Below, one piece after another: positions 1-7,474 of a DNA stretch of 51,739 nucleotides. Where the stretch lies: NCBI GenBank assembly GCA_964584325.1, contig CAZOZP010000019.1, positions 1-51,739 on the forward strand, written 5' to 3'. The notes under the pieces were generated by a model. The model searched no databases and was not told the origin of the DNA. It was given only the letters and a program-made list of their open reading frames with translations. How positions within the stretch are numbered: position 1 is the stretch's first letter; each line of letters opens with the position of its first letter. Made by a program: the position numbers and the translations under genes. This DNA comes from CAZOZP01 sp964584325. Lineage in GTDB: Bacteria; Bacteroidota; Ignavibacteria; Ignavibacteriales; Melioribacteraceae.

Positions 1-275
1 TATATATCATAAAAAGCGAAGCTGAGATAAAAGGGGAATATCCTGATTTAATGTACCTCTACCGCAAGCCGTATAAACCGAATTACCAGTTCCTTATTGA
101 ACTGAAATACTTGAAGAAAATAGAAGCAGGGAAGCTTAAGTCAACGATGGAAGCGGCAGTTCTGCAGGCAAGGAAATATTTGGCAAAACCTGAAGTAAGT
201 CAGTTGGAAAATCTGGAAGTTTATGCTGTTGTATTTGTCGGGAAGAAAGGGCATTTTGAGGAAGTAACAAAGTGA
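1..275 (+). CDS. PD-(D/E)XK nuclease domain protein, 3' fragment
   Basis: This is the C-terminal end of a gene that starts before the window; the frame is open from base 3 and stops with TGA at 273-275. About 90 residues are visible. The segment around FLIELKYLKK has the E-x-K pattern of the PD-(D/E)XK nuclease domain found at the C-terminus of the AAA-ATPase-like/PDDEXK_9 family, where the ATPase part would lie upstream. An ATG at 51 is internal and should not be read as the start, because the in-frame residues before it (SEAEIKGEYPDL) look like the same domain. These proteins are common accessory genes in Bacteroidota and related phyla, and their role is not settled. The family assignment rests on the ELK motif and its surroundings only. 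Confidence 0.6.
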   Translation, partial: YIIKSEAEIKGEYPDLMYLYRKPYKPNYQFLIELKYLKKIEAGKLKSTMEAAVLQARKYLAKPEVSQLENLEVYAVVFVGKKGHFEEVTK

Positions 276-364
276 AAGGTAGAAGAGTTGGGGCAGTTTA
301 GGAGATTTACCACAAAGACACTAAGGTACAAAGGGGGAATCATAAATCCGCAGGGATGAAATAA

Positions 365-525
365 TCTGAACCCTGATTTTTATGATTAAATGATTAGCTT
401 GATTAAAGATTATAATTCAACGAAAACCCCAAATCAGTGCCGTAGGTACGAAATCTTAGTAACAATTGAAAAATTAATCCAATAAATCCTATTAATCAAA
501 AAAATCAAATAAATCACAGTTCAGA
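365..525. repeat. Imperfect long inverted repeat with GTGCCGTAGGTACG core
   Basis: The left arm (about 365-412) begins TCTGAACCCTGATTTTTATG and continues with GATT words. The right arm (about 474-525) is AATC-rich and ends AAATCACAGTTCAGAC, so its reverse complement begins GTCTGAACTGTGATTT and also continues with GATT words. The arms are therefore related inverted copies. Between them, at 437-449, is GTGCCGTAGGTAC, a small imperfect hairpin (GTGCC/GGTAC with one G-T pair), followed by GAAATCTTAGTAAC. From memory, similar GTGCCGTAGGCACGAAAT-type words recur between genes in many Bacteroidota-like genomes. Whether this one is multicopy cannot be seen within the window. Confidence 0.55.
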
Positions 526-600
526 CTAATACCCTTGATGAAATCAGGGCTAGGTTGCAGAGTTACAGCCAATCTTTAATTAATATATAAAAAGCTATTC

Positions 601-620
601 CCCGAGTCGGGCGACTCGGG
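601..620. repeat. Perfect 8-bp stem-loop
   Basis: CCCGAGTC (601-608) pairs perfectly with GACTCGGG (613-620) around a GGGC loop. No T-tract follows on either strand, so it is not a typical intrinsic terminator. It may be part of the repeat-rich gap or a leftover of a mobile repeat. Confidence 0.6.
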
Positions 621-666
621 TCATAACTTTAAGGGCTTATTAGGGCATTTAGGGTTTTAGAGGGTA

Positions 667-700
667 AGTTGCTGCGGAAGAGGGCGCAACCGCAGCAACT
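667..700. repeat. Perfect 11-bp stem-loop
   Basis: AGTTGCTGCGG (667-677) is the exact reverse complement of CCGCAGCAACT (690-700), with a 12-base loop. It lies about 210 bp past the stop of the minus-strand histidine kinase gene and has no T-tract, so a terminator role is possible but weak. Confidence 0.6.
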
Positions 701-911
701 GGGGTTGTTAATGGTACAGAGGGTTGAGAAAATTTCACTTTTGCTTTCTGGTATAATATATACAAGTGCCGTGCCAAAACCGAATTATTTAAAAAAGGTC
801 AAATATGAACTAAAAACGGCATCTCTGCTGAGCATCTCGAATCAAAATTAAAAAAAATGGTGAATAATAATATCACAATGAAGAATAATAACCATAAAAA
901 CAACCAAAGCT

Positions 912-2114
912 TTACTTAGGTAAAACAATATAGAATGTGGTTCCTTTGTTGATTACCGAGTTTTTAACAAAGATTTTTCCTTTGTGGTAGTCTTCTATAA
1001 TACGCTTTGAAAGACTTAAACCTAAGCCCCATCCTCTTTTCTTTGTGCTGTAACCGGGTCTGAATATGTCTTTGCGCTTTTTAATATCAATACCCTTTCC
1101 CGAGTCTGCCACTTCAATGCGCGTATTATTCCCGGTACTAATAATCTTAAATGAGATTTCTCCGTGTTCGGATTCAATTGCATCAAGTGCATTCTTAATC
1201 AGATTTTCAATAACCCACTCAAATAATTCGGCATTTAGTTTAAGATTTATGTTTTCTTCGCCGCTTATGCTAATTGAAACATTTTTTCCGAAATTGGGAA
1301 GACGGCGTTCAAAGTAGTTTATTACCCTCGAAACTACTTTATAAACATTTTCATCTTTTAACTCAGGTTTAGATCCGATTTTTGAAAATCGGTTCGCTAC
1401 TTTATTAAGGCGTGTCAGATCACTGTCAATTTCATCTGAAATGTCGGTTACTTTATCCGGATTCGTATAATGAAGCTTGAGTAGTTCAACCCAGCCCATC
1501 AGACTTGATATAGGTGTGCCTAGCTGATGCGCTGCCTCTTTTGCCATACCCACATAAATATTGCTTTGCTCGTTTCGTTTAATGTAGCTGAAACTAAGAT
1601 AGGCGGTGAGTATAAAAAATACGGCAACAAGAATCTGGAAATAAGGATAGTATTTCAGTTCTGTAATCAGATCTGAATCGCCATAATAAATCTTTCCGAA
1701 AACAATAGAATCAGAATATGTTATAAGTATCGGGTCATGGAGCAGGGAAAGCTCTGTTACTTTATCAGTCAGAAAACCCTTAAGTTCATTACCCGTCATT
1801 GTGGTATCATAGTCAATATTTCGAACTCCGCCTCCGGATTCACTGAAATGAATATTATTATCAGCATCTGTAAGAATCATAGGAAAATCGATTCTTTGGA
1901 TTATGTTATCGAAAATAAAAGTAAAATCGTTGTTTACGGTTTCAGAATTCGCAATATATTCCAGAGTGCTTGCATAAAGGTCAACCACCTGCCTGTCTCT
2001 TTTTTCAAGTTTTACTACAATTCCTTTAGTATAGTAAAGAGTGCCTACTGAAATGGTCAGAGCAAGAAAAACCAGCAGGAATTTAAGATAAAAAGACGCT
2101 GGATTGGATTTCAT
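912..2114 (-). CDS. Membrane sensor histidine kinase
   Basis: A 400-residue two-component sensor kinase. A first membrane segment (about residues 10-30) and a second (about 158-177) bracket an extracytoplasmic sensor region of roughly 125 residues. The HisKA helix carries the phospho-acceptor His196 in EAAHQLGTPISSL, and the ATPase domain follows with the N-box ENLIKNALDAIE, the G1 box VADSGKGI and the G2 region STKKRGWGLGLSLSKRI. The AAHQLGTP/KRGWGLGL combination is common in FCB-group kinases. The start has a clear GGAGG five bases upstream of ATG. No response regulator gene is adjacent, so its partner is probably encoded elsewhere. It lies 123 bp downstream of purA, beyond that gene's terminator. 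The sensed signal cannot be inferred. Confidence 0.9.
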   Translation of the reverse strand: MKSNPASFYLKFLLVFLALTISVGTLYYTKGIVVKLEKRDRQVVDLYASTLEYIANSETVNNDFTFIFDNIIQRIDFPMILTDADNNIHFSESGGGVRNIDYDTTMTGNELKGFLTDKVTELSLLHDPILITYSDSIVFGKIYYGDSDLITELKYYPYFQILVAVFFILTAYLSFSYIKRNEQSNIYVGMAKEAAHQLGTPISSLMGWVELLKLHYTNPDKVTDISDEIDSDLTRLNKVANRFSKIGSKPELKDENVYKVVSRVINYFERRLPNFGKNVSISISGEENINLKLNAELFEWVIENLIKNALDAIESEHGEISFKIISTGNNTRIEVADSGKGIDIKKRKDIFRPGYSTKKRGWGLGLSLSKRIIEDYHKGKIFVKNSVINKGTTFYIVLPK

Positions 2115-2145
2115 AATTGCCTCCGGAATTGAAGAGCATGAAAAA

Positions 2146-2224
2146 AGGCTGTCTCAATTCTTTATTTTGAAAGCAGCCGGAGTAAACCGGTATAAACTTT
2201 CTGAAAAACAAATTGAGACAGCCT
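2146..2224 (-). terminator. purA terminator with long loop
   Basis: AGGCTGTCTCAATT (2146-2159) and AATTGAGACAGCCT (2211-2224) form a perfect 14-bp inverted repeat separated by 51 bases. Read on the minus strand the second arm ends in AGCCTTTTTT, giving a T-tract right after the stem, 14 bp past the purA stop. The unusually long loop is noted as a finding. Confidence 0.75.
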
Positions 2225-2237
2225 CAAATGAATTTAA

Positions 2238-3506
2238 TTATAATTCTATTGTTTGAGATCTTTTGGGTCCAACCGAGATTATATTAATCTCAAAGCCGCA
2301 TTTCTCAGTTATAAAGGTAAGGTACTCCTGAGCCTGACGCGGAAGTTCATCGTATGATGTCACTTTAGAAATATCAGTGTTCCAGCCGGGTAAAGTTTCA
2401 TAAACAGGTTTAACTTTACAAAGCTTTGTATCGTCCGTAGGGAAATACTTAAGCATTTTACCATTCAGCTCATAACCAACGCAGACATTTATTTTTTCAA
2501 AGTGGCTTAAAACATCAAGTTTGGTTATTGCAACTCTCTCTATTCCGTTGAGCATTCTGGAATAATTAACAAGGAAAGCATCGAACCAGCCTACTCTGCG
2601 TGGTCTTCCGGTTGTTGCTCCGAACTCGGCTCCGATACTGCGCAGTTTTTCTTCCTCTTCGCCACATAATTCTGTTGGGAATGGGCCGTTGCCTACTCTG
2701 GTAGTATAAGCTTTTACGATACCAAGAACAGATGATATTTTTGTAGGAGGAACACCTGTACCTGTGCAAGCACCACCTGCAGTAGGATTAGAAGATGTAA
2801 CATAAGGATAAGTACCGTGGTCAACATCGAGCAATGCACCCTGGGCACCTTCCATCAGAACGCTTTTCCCGTCTGAAATAGACTTGTTCAGGTATGACGG
2901 AACATCTGTAATATATTGATCGATCTTTTGATCAAATGCGGTGTATTCCTTTATAATGTCTTCAACATCGAGCTCTTCTTTGCCGTAAATCTTTTTTATT
3001 ATCTCGTTTTTTTCTTCAAGGTTTTGTCTGATTTTCTTTTCAAGCTGTGTTTTGTTCAGAAGGTCAACAATACGAATTCCTTTTCTTGCATATTTGTCAA
3101 TATAGCAGGGGCCGATTCCTCTTCCGGTAGTACCGATTTTATTATCGCCGCTTTCGCTTATTGAATCCAATAGTTTATGATACGGCATAATCAGATGAGC
3201 GTTATGGCTTATAAGCAGTCTTCCCGTAATATCGATATTATGCTCGGCAAGTACATTTATCTCCTCAAGAAGAGCATTGGGGTCTATTACTACACCGTTT
3301 CCGATAACACAAATAACATTATCGTGAAGAATACCGGATGGAATGAGGTGGAAGACAAATTTTTTGTCGCCTACTTCAATCGTATGTCCGGCATTTGCTC
3401 CGCCCTGGTATCTTACAACTATATCATATTTAGAACTTAAAATATCTACAATTTTTCCTTTTCCTTCGTCGCCCCACTGACTACCGACGAGAATGGCTAC
3501 ACTCAT
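2238..3506 (-). CDS. purA: Adenylosuccinate synthetase
   Basis: The enzyme joins IMP and aspartate using GTP to form adenylosuccinate, the first step from IMP to AMP, in the cytoplasm. The N-terminus shows the GTP-binding P-loop GSQWGDEGKGK followed by the conserved GGANAGH segment; TTGRGIGP, EGAQGALLDVDHGTYPYVTSSN and TTGRPRRVGWFD are further family signatures. The length of 422 residues is normal. The start is the ATG at 3506 (MSVAILVG), which has GGAG five bases upstream; an in-frame ATG at 3524 lacks this and would add six atypical residues. The gene lies between the STAS gene upstream and a sensor kinase downstream; neither suggests a purine link. Confidence 0.97.
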   Translation of the reverse strand: MSVAILVGSQWGDEGKGKIVDILSSKYDIVVRYQGGANAGHTIEVGDKKFVFHLIPSGILHDNVICVIGNGVVIDPNALLEEINVLAEHNIDITGRLLISHNAHLIMPYHKLLDSISESGDNKIGTTGRGIGPCYIDKYARKGIRIVDLLNKTQLEKKIRQNLEEKNEIIKKIYGKEELDVEDIIKEYTAFDQKIDQYITDVPSYLNKSISDGKSVLMEGAQGALLDVDHGTYPYVTSSNPTAGGACTGTGVPPTKISSVLGIVKAYTTRVGNGPFPTELCGEEEEKLRSIGAEFGATTGRPRRVGWFDAFLVNYSRMLNGIERVAITKLDVLSHFEKINVCVGYELNGKMLKYFPTDDTKLCKVKPVYETLPGWNTDISKVTSYDELPRQAQEYLTFITEKCGFEINIISVGPKRSQTIEL

Positions 3507-3534
3507 AATTTCTCCGATTATCAATTAAAAAAAA

Positions 3535-3576
3535 AGAAGTAATACATAGTTATTAAAATAAATGTGCATTACTTCT
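3535..3576 (-). terminator. Terminator after the lone STAS gene
   Basis: On the minus strand AGAAGTAAT pairs with ATTACTTCT (plus-strand 3568-3576 and 3535-3543) around a 24-base loop and is followed directly by a run of T residues (plus-strand A run at about 3527-3535). It sits between the STAS stop at 3585 and the purA start. Confidence 0.7.
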
Positions 3577-3584
3577 GCCGGGTA

Positions 3585-3926
3585 TTATTCTTTAAAGCTT
3601 TCTACTGCTTTGTCAACAGACTCAAAATTTTCAAAAATTGTTATAAGTTTTGTGATAACAAGAAGACTGTTAATCTTATCTGTTGCATTTGCAAGTTTCA
3701 AGTGACCGCCACCGCTCTTCATTGTAGTATAACCGCTTATAAGAATTCCGAGACCGGAACTGTTCATAAATTTAACCTGTGCAAGGTCAACTACAACATT
3801 CTTTTTATTCTCGTCTAGTAATTTGTGCAGAAGACCATGGAATTCCTGTGCTTCAGGACCACCCATAACATTACCTTTAAGTTCAATAACTACGGCATTG
3901 TACTTTTCTGATGTGCTGATTTTCAT
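3585..3926 (-). CDS. STAS-domain anti-anti-sigma factor
   Basis: A 113-residue single-domain STAS protein of the SpoIIAA/RsbV type. These proteins bind an RsbW-like kinase when unphosphorylated and are switched off by phosphorylation at a conserved serine; here the site is Ser56/Ser57 in FMNSSGLG. The start has AGGAGC six to eight bases upstream of ATG. The gene is divergent from the sigma factor/phosphatase operon starting at 4079, and that operon contains its own STAS protein, so this could be a second input or output of the same switch. The match to the STAS family is strong; the partner is inferred from context. Confidence 0.88.
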   Translation of the reverse strand: MKISTSEKYNAVVIELKGNVMGGPEAQEFHGLLHKLLDENKKNVVVDLAQVKFMNSSGLGILISGYTTMKSGGGHLKLANATDKINSLLVITKLITIFENFESVDKAVESFKE

Positions 3927-3996
3927 TGAAGCTCCTGTTTATATTAAAAAAACTTATTACTTTAATTTAAATTTTATGAAAAATAATATAAAAAAT

Positions 3997-4051
3997 GAAT
4001 CAGAATATTTAAAAAAAATATATTTTATTGATAACTTATATAATCTGATTC
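3997..4051. repeat. Inverted repeat in divergent STAS/sigma intergenic region
   Basis: GAATCAGA (3997-4004) and TCTGATTC (4044-4051) are exact inverted copies 39 bases apart in the very AT-rich 152-bp gap between the divergent STAS and sigma factor genes. They could be binding sites for a shared regulator; no clear promoter was identified around them. Confidence 0.35.
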
Positions 4052-4078
4052 TAAAAATAAATAAAAATTTGATCATAT

Positions 4079-4651
4079 ATGCCTGAAAATTTAAATAATA
4101 ACTATTTAGATGAAGATGCCGAGTTAATTGTAAAGTTTACTGAGGGTGACAGCACTGCATTCGGCAAACTTGTACTGAGGCATAAAGATAAAGTCCGCAA
4201 TCTTATTTATCTCACTTTGGGCGATACCGACCAGATAGACGACATATCTCAGGATGTTTTTATCAGCATTTTCAATAATCTTGGCGAGTTTAAATTCGAA
4301 TCCAAATTTACAACCTGGCTTTACCGGATAACTGTTAATAAATGCAGAGATTTTCTGAGAAAAAAAAGAGTCAGAAATATTATGGTACCTATTGCCGACG
4401 GAGAGAGAAATCTCGGAGCTTCCTATCAGAGTGAAGGTCACGAGTTTAAGATTTTGCTGAGAAATGCCATTAAAAAACTTCCGGAAAAATTGCAGGAACC
4501 TTTGATTATGCGTGATATTCAGGGTCTGAGCTATTCGGAAATTTCAGAAGCATTGAACTGCGACCTAGGTACTATTAAATCGAGAATATTCAGGGCAAGG
4601 GAAACTCTTAAAATTTTACTTGAACCTTACCAGAAGGAGTATCTGGGATGA
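4079..4651 (+). CDS. ECF-type RNA polymerase sigma factor
   Basis: A 190-residue sigma-70 family protein of the extracytoplasmic function type. Region 2 (about residues 15-90) includes DDISQDVFISIFNNLGEF and the FTTWLYRITVNKCRDFLRKKR segment that contacts the -10 element. Region 4 (about 125-180) includes LPEKLQEPLIMRDIQGLSYSEIS and a helix-turn-helix ending GTIKSRIFRARETL. It is the first gene of a plus-strand operon and overlaps the next gene in an ATGA arrangement. No anti-sigma factor with a membrane segment is present; instead the operon has a PP2C/STAS/kinase set, so its activity may be set by partner switching. There is no obvious ribosome binding site. Confidence 0.92.
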   Translation: MPENLNNNYLDEDAELIVKFTEGDSTAFGKLVLRHKDKVRNLIYLTLGDTDQIDDISQDVFISIFNNLGEFKFESKFTTWLYRITVNKCRDFLRKKRVRNIMVPIADGERNLGASYQSEGHEFKILLRNAIKKLPEKLQEPLIMRDIQGLSYSEISEALNCDLGTIKSRIFRARETLKILLEPYQKEYLG

Positions 4652-6675
4652 TGACTTTCAAACTGAAAAAGTATTCTGGAAGGTTTATAGAGAATGCAAT
4701 TCTGATTTTTTCGGGTATTTTGCTTCTGAATTATTTTTTCGATACCGATGATTATTTCATAAGAGTATTAAATGAGTTCCTGATTCTTCTTCTTTCTTAT
4801 ACTGTCTATCTAAAGCTCAATAATGTATTAAAAGAAAAAGAGAAACGACCTGTGGAGTTTTTAGCTACTCTTAGTCTCTATCTGGGGTTTACAGTAATAG
4901 TTTTAAGTCTAAGCGGATATTTTTCCGGTGGTATATATACTCTGCCTGAGTCAGCTTTTCTGAAGTTTGTTTTTATGGTTTTGTTTACGGCTCTTCTGTG
5001 TTTCGTGATCTATTTTTTTACGGTTCTTAAAACCCTTGCTGCCTTTAAACAAGGTAAGGATATCAGCGGTATATTTAAATTACTTTTAATATCTGCTGTG
5101 GTTACTGCAGCTTTGGGTACTTATCAGGATAGCGAAAGCTGGCTTTCGGTTCTGTATAAAATTGCCTTCGGAGTAACACTTGCTCTTATGGTCTTTGTTA
5201 GTTTCAAAAATGCCTGGATAGCTTTTCTCTCCAAGAAACAGAAGTTAACTGTAATTATTATCTGTCTTTTTTTATTGTTTTTATGCGGTATCAGTATTGG
5301 TTCTGTAAGTGAAATGGATTTGATTGACAAAATGGCGTTCAGATTTACACCTGTGATTCCGGTGTTTTTTCAGTTGCTGCTATTCTATGCTTCAGTCTGT
5401 TTTGTTTTTCTTTTTTTTACAGCATTGTTTCATTTGCCTACCGCTTCGGCTTTCGATAAAAAAGCAAGAGAGGTTACGACATTTACTGATTTAAGCGGAC
5501 TCCTGAATTCGGTTTTTGATAAGAAAGATCTTAATAAAAGTATTGTAAGCATTTTTGCCAAAATGGTTGATTCTGAAAGATGCATTCTTGTTCTAATGGA
5601 TGAAGGAATATTTCGTGTTACTGAAATTTCCGGAATGACAGAATTTCAGGCAGAAACTCTTACAGAAAAGATTCTTGCTGTTAAACCGAGGCCGGTAGAT
5701 ATTCAGCTAAAGAATATTCAGGTTTTTGATCCTTTAAATGAGATTGGATTGCCTCGGGAAAAAGTTCTTGTTGTACCTCTTATGATTCAAAACAGGAAGA
5801 AAGGTTTTCTTATCGGAATGATTAAAGACTTCAGCGAAATTGAATCGGATGAGCGCAAAATTATAAAATCATTTTCTGAGTTTGTTGTGCTTTCTCTGGA
5901 AAATTCAAGACTTCACGAAGAATTTGTAGAAAAAGAAAGAATCGAGAAAGAGCTCGATGTTGCCCGTAATGTTCAATCGCGGATTATACCTAATGAGTAC
6001 CCTGATATCCCGAATCTCGGTATTGCCGCTCTGTTCATTCCGGCATATGAAGTAGGGGGCGACTATTACGATTTTTTCAGAATCGGCGATAATAAACTCG
6101 GATTCGTGATTGCTGATGTTTCCGGTAAAGGTATTCCGGCGGCTTTTATGATGTCGGAGCTAAAGGGCGTTTTTATAAGTCTTTCGGGTGTTCTTCAGGA
6201 TCCTTCAGAACTACTTTCTAAAGTAAATGATATTGTTAGCAGTACTTTTAATAAGAAACATTTTGTTACGGCTGTTTATGGTGTAATAAATACTGATAAC
6301 GGCGAAATATGCATGGCCAGGGCAGGTCATAATTATCCGATTCTTTTTACCGATGCGGGTATAAGTAAGATAGTTTCAAAGGGAATCGGACTTGGATTGG
6401 AAAAGACCGGGAAATTTAAGTCCTATCTGGAGCCTTCCAGATTGAAAATGAAAAAAGATGATTTACTGATTCTATACACAGACGGAATTACAGAGGCAAG
6501 AAATGTCAGAAACGAGGAATTCGGGGTAGCCAGACTGGAAGAGATTATATATAAAAACAAGGAAAAGGATGCACAGGATATTGCTTCCGAGATAATACAG
6601 GAAATATCGGTGTTTTCAAAAGACAGCGTACAGTTCGATGATCTTACTCTGTTGCTATTTAAGTGGAATAACTAA
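4648..6675 (+). CDS. Multi-pass membrane PP2C (SpoIIE/RsbU-type) phosphatase
   Basis: A 675-residue phosphatase of the RsbU/SpoIIE type, which dephosphorylates STAS anti-anti-sigma factors. The N-terminal third (about residues 10-265) contains about eight hydrophobic spans, followed by a GAF-like region (about 280-425), a coiled linker (FVEKERIEKELDVARNVQSRI) and the catalytic domain (about 440-675). Metal-binding signatures are visible: EVGGDYYDFF, VIADVSGKGIPAAF, ILYTDGITEA and DDLTLL. The start ATG overlaps the sigma factor stop. The membrane region suggests a signal from the membrane or outside; the signal itself is unknown. It is the first of three such phosphatases in the operon. Confidence 0.9.
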   Translation: MMTFKLKKYSGRFIENAILIFSGILLLNYFFDTDDYFIRVLNEFLILLLSYTVYLKLNNVLKEKEKRPVEFLATLSLYLGFTVIVLSLSGYFSGGIYTLPESAFLKFVFMVLFTALLCFVIYFFTVLKTLAAFKQGKDISGIFKLLLISAVVTAALGTYQDSESWLSVLYKIAFGVTLALMVFVSFKNAWIAFLSKKQKLTVIIICLFLLFLCGISIGSVSEMDLIDKMAFRFTPVIPVFFQLLLFYASVCFVFLFFTALFHLPTASAFDKKAREVTTFTDLSGLLNSVFDKKDLNKSIVSIFAKMVDSERCILVLMDEGIFRVTEISGMTEFQAETLTEKILAVKPRPVDIQLKNIQVFDPLNEIGLPREKVLVVPLMIQNRKKGFLIGMIKDFSEIESDERKIIKSFSEFVVLSLENSRLHEEFVEKERIEKELDVARNVQSRIIPNEYPDIPNLGIAALFIPAYEVGGDYYDFFRIGDNKLGFVIADVSGKGIPAAFMMSELKGVFISLSGVLQDPSELLSKVNDIVSSTFNKKHFVTAVYGVINTDNGEICMARAGHNYPILFTDAGISKIVSKGIGLGLEKTGKFKSYLEPSRLKMKKDDLLILYTDGITEARNVRNEEFGVARLEEIIYKNKEKDAQDIASEIIQEISVFSKDSVQFDDLTLLLFKWNN

Positions 6676-6688
6676 AACCGGAGATATA

Positions 6689-7039
6689 ATGGCAGAATTC
6701 AACATTGAGGTTCAGGAAAAAGAAGGCGTTCAGATTGTGAATGTTTTGGGTTTTCTGGATGCACACACGGCACCTCAAATGGAAGATCTTTTTACAAAAT
6801 TAATTGAAGAAAAAAAATATCGGATTACTGTGAATCTTGAGCGTCTAAATTATATTGGAAGTGCAGGCCTGGGAGTCTTTATGGCTTTTATTGAAACACT
6901 TAGAGAAAACGGGGGCGACATAAAATTTACAAATTTGTCGGAATCAGTTTACAGTGTATTTGATTTGCTGGGATTTCCGGTTCTGTTTGAGTTTTATAAA
7001 GAAGAAAAAGAAGCTGTAGAAAAATATCTGCAAGGCTGA
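6689..7039 (+). CDS. STAS-domain anti-anti-sigma factor
   Basis: A 116-residue STAS protein of the RsbV/SpoIIAA kind. The phospho-acceptor region is YIGSAGLGVFMAF with Ser58. The start is the ATG at 6689 (MAEFNIEV), with CGGAGA close upstream; an earlier in-frame ATG at 6638 lies inside the preceding gene and would give an unrelated N-terminal tail. It sits between a PP2C phosphatase and an RsbW-like kinase, the two enzymes expected to remove and add its phosphate. A second STAS gene lies at 3585-3926. Confidence 0.9.
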   Translation: MAEFNIEVQEKEGVQIVNVLGFLDAHTAPQMEDLFTKLIEEKKYRITVNLERLNYIGSAGLGVFMAFIETLRENGGDIKFTNLSESVYSVFDLLGFPVLFEFYKEEKEAVEKYLQG

Positions 7040-7041
7040 AC

Positions 7042-7473
7042 TTGAAAAACACTAAGAAAACAAAAACACTTATTATTAAAAGTGTTACCGATAATCTTTT
7101 ACAGGTGCGGGAGTTTGTAAGCAAATTCTCTGTTTCCTGCGGTTTCGATGCCGAGGAGGCCAACAAGGTTATTCTTGCTGTTGATGAAGCCTGCACAAAT
7201 ATTATTAAACACGCCTATAAATACGCTCCTAAAGGAGAAATAAAAATATCCGCCGGCTTTTCCAATGATAAACTCGAAATAATTCTTACCGACGACGGCA
7301 TCGTTTTCGACTCCGGACAAATACCTGATCCTGATTTATCACAATATATAAAAGATAAAAGAATCGGCGGTCTGGGAATGTTTCTGATGCGAAAACTTAT
7401 GGATGAGGTTATTTATGAAAGACTCGATTCAGGTCAAAATAAAGTAAGTTTAATCAAATATTTGAAGAAATAA
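7042..7473 (+). CDS. Anti-sigma factor serine kinase (RsbW/SpoIIAB-like)
   Basis: A 143-residue GHKL ATPase of the HATPase_c_2 type. The N-box is VDEACTNIIKHAY, the ATP-lid region includes LTDDGIVFD, and GGLGMFLMRKLMDEV is the glycine-rich box. Family members phosphorylate a STAS partner and bind a sigma factor or another target. The start is TTG at 7042, two bases after the preceding stop; AAGG lies a few bases upstream and no in-frame ATG occurs before the conserved domain. Position directly after a STAS gene supports the partner-switching role. Whether the bound target is the ECF sigma factor at 4079 is not shown by the sequence. Confidence 0.9.
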   Translation: MKNTKKTKTLIIKSVTDNLLQVREFVSKFSVSCGFDAEEANKVILAVDEACTNIIKHAYKYAPKGEIKISAGFSNDKLEIILTDDGIVFDSGQIPDPDLSQYIKDKRIGGLGMFLMRKLMDEVIYERLDSGQNKVSLIKYLKK

Positions 7474-7474
7474 A

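Larger units (their letters stand above)
276..911. other. 636-bp gap without a gene, repeat-rich
   Basis: No convincing gene was found here. An open frame at 669-851 lacks family resemblance and runs through a hairpin. The gap holds a long imperfect inverted repeat with a GTGCCG core (365-525) and two perfect stem-loops (601-620 and 667-700), described separately. A stretch near 306-330 (CACAAAGACACTAAGG) resembles low-complexity filler often seen between genes in FCB genomes. Confidence 0.6.

Noticed and set aside
669..851. Open frame of 60 residues in the gap before the histidine kinase
   Set aside because: It overlaps a perfect stem-loop, has no recognisable family, and lacks a convincing ribosome binding site.
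3507..3524. Upstream start for purA adding six residues
   Set aside because: The added residues do not match the family and the ribosome binding site fits the ATG at 3506.
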